A stretch of DNA of 6,843 bases from CAZXSK01 sp964642855 (GTDB lineage Bacteria; Planctomycetota; Phycisphaerae; SM23-33), in NCBI GenBank assembly GCA_964642855.1, contig CAZXSK010000110.1, positions 1-6,843 of the forward strand, given 5' to 3'. Below the pieces are notes generated by a model that saw nothing but the letters and a program-made list of their open reading frames with translations, did not search any database and was not told where the DNA came from. The first letter of the stretch is position 1, and each line of letters begins with the position of its first letter. Both the position numbers and the translations under genes were made by a program. Of the stretch, positions 6,281-6,843 are shown piece after piece.

Positions 6281-6309
6281 TTGCGACGGACCTGGCGGGG
6301 GGCTATGAT
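6281..6309 (+). promoter_or_regulatory. Candidate promoter of the ADP-ribosylglycohydrolase gene
   Basis: TTGCGA (6281-6286) and TATGAT (6304-6309) are separated by 17 bases. The -10 matches consensus at five of six positions, the -35 at four. A start near 6316 gives a leader of about 60 bases. The -35 hexamer is identical to that proposed for the HEAT operon at 576. If real, this gene can be expressed independently of the PIN module. Confidence 0.5.
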
Positions 6310-6319
6310 CGAAGCCGGT

Positions 6320-6331
6320 CAGCCCGGGCTG
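6320..6331. repeat. 12-bp palindrome downstream of the predicted start site
   Basis: CAGCCCGGGCTG is a perfect palindrome beginning about four bases after the expected transcription start of the ADP-ribosylglycohydrolase gene. That placement would suit an operator, but GC-rich palindromes of this size also arise by chance. Confidence 0.35.
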
Positions 6332-6377
6332 GGGGTCTCCTGTCCTGCGGGCACGGGCGATGAAAGGCAGCCGGTAT

Positions 6378-6843
6378 ATGGGAAAGCAATGCGATGACAC
6401 CAGCGATGCCCTTGAAGAGGCTGGAACCGGTCGGGCGAACAGACTGAGGCTGGAGGAGCGGGTCTGGGGGTCGCTTCTGGGCGGAGCCGTGGGCGACGCG
6501 CTGGGCGCGCCGACCGAGTGCATGGACTACCGGGATATCCGACGATTCCTGGGGAATTACCGGACCTTCGCCGAACTCGAGCAGGCCTTCGCCGAACTGG
6601 AGAAGCGCGACTGGTCCGAGGCCATCGCCCGCGTGAAATGCCCGCCGTTTCACCCCATCGGCACGGTCACCGACGATACCGTCATGGCCGATCTGCTGAT
6701 CGACGCCATCATCGAAACCGACGGTCGTCTTACTGCCTACAGCTGGGCGAAGGCGTGGGAGACGTTCGACGAGCCGATCGCGGTCCCGGGCGGCGGACAG
6801 TTCAACCGCCTGGAGGGCGTGCACTGGATCGAGCGGATCCCGT
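6378..6843 (+). CDS. ADP-ribosylglycohydrolase, N-terminal part (runs off the window)
   Basis: The first 155 codons are present and open to the window end. W30-G-S-L-L-G-G-A-V-G-D-A-L-G-A-P-T-E is the N-terminal signature of the ADP-ribosylglycohydrolase (DraG/ARH) fold. G95-T-V-T-D-D-T-V-M-A carries T98, D99 and D100, which in the family bind the di-metal centre that hydrolyses ADP-ribose from substrates; the C-terminal metal-binding motif lies beyond the window. About 35 residues between the motifs (63-90) include a heptad duplication, TFAELEQ/AFAELEK. I chose ATG 6378 because GAAAGG (6362-6367) lies ten bases upstream; ATG 6360, in the same frame after the TGA at 6306, is an alternative but has no clear ribosome binding site. 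Substrate (protein, RNA/DNA or small molecule) cannot be told. It is co-oriented with the PIN module across a 195-base gap. Confidence 0.87.
   Translation, partial: MGKQCDDTSDALEEAGTGRANRLRLEERVWGSLLGGAVGDALGAPTECMDYRDIRRFLGNYRTFAELEQAFAELEKRDWSEAIARVKCPPFHPIGTVTDDTVMADLLIDAIIETDGRLTAYSWAKAWETFDEPIAVPGGGQFNRLEGVHWIERIP
6564..6605 (+). repeat. 21-bp in-frame tandem duplication
   Basis: Two adjacent 21-base units (6564-6584 and 6585-6605) agree at 18 of 21 positions, sharing CCTTCGCCGAACT without change. They encode TFAELEQ and AFAELEK inside the ADP-ribosylglycohydrolase gene. The unit is exactly seven codons, so the duplication lengthens a helix by two turns without shifting frame. Confidence 0.65.

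Noticed and set aside
6303..6824. 173-codon reverse-strand open frame
   Set aside because: It is antisense to the ADP-ribosylglycohydrolase gene, whose GDALG and TDDT motifs are unmistakable.

Overview
The window is GC-rich and carries all of its recognisable genes on the + strand. The organism cannot be named from sequence alone. The high GC content, an exported HEAT-repeat protein next to a lipoprotein glycosidase, and loosely packed short operons would suit a Planctomycetota-type (e.g. Phycisphaerae-like) or similar environmental bacterium; that placement is inference.

Layout. (1) 164-361: a 65-residue orphan protein with a good ribosome binding site, followed by a perfect hairpin (372-397) and a second terminator-like hairpin with a T-tract (491-527). 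(2) 725-3763: a two-gene operon, with a weak candidate promoter at 576-603. It encodes a secreted HEAT-repeat protein and, 27 bases later, a 650-residue lipoprotein resembling a clan GH-A glycoside hydrolase (WNEP motif, candidate catalytic pair E161/E369). (3) 3764-4467: about 700 bases with no credible gene, holding a 10-bp tandem repeat and a 12-bp palindrome. (4) 4468-6182: a compact toxin-antitoxin-like module. An AT-rich island carries a good sigma70-type promoter interwoven with four TGTCA/TGACA boxes. It drives an XRE helix-turn-helix protein fused to an ImmA/IrrE zinc metallopeptidase, overlapped by 4 bases (GTGA) by a PIN-domain protein that keeps its acidic active-site residues. (5) 6183-6843: an intergenic region with its own candidate promoter and a 12-bp palindrome, then the first 155 codons of an ADP-ribosylglycohydrolase (DraG/ARH-type) gene that runs off the window.

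How the parts fit. The HEAT/glycosidase pair looks like an envelope polysaccharide-processing operon. The XRE-ImmA/PIN pair fits a PIN RNase restrained by, or co-regulated with, a DNA-binding protease that probably represses its own promoter. The ADP-ribosylglycohydrolase is co-oriented with that module but has its own promoter, so a shared function is only a possibility. The TA-like module and its operator array are the most interesting part. The domain pairing has precedent; the operator geometry and the neighbouring ADP-ribosylglycohydrolase are the points to follow up.
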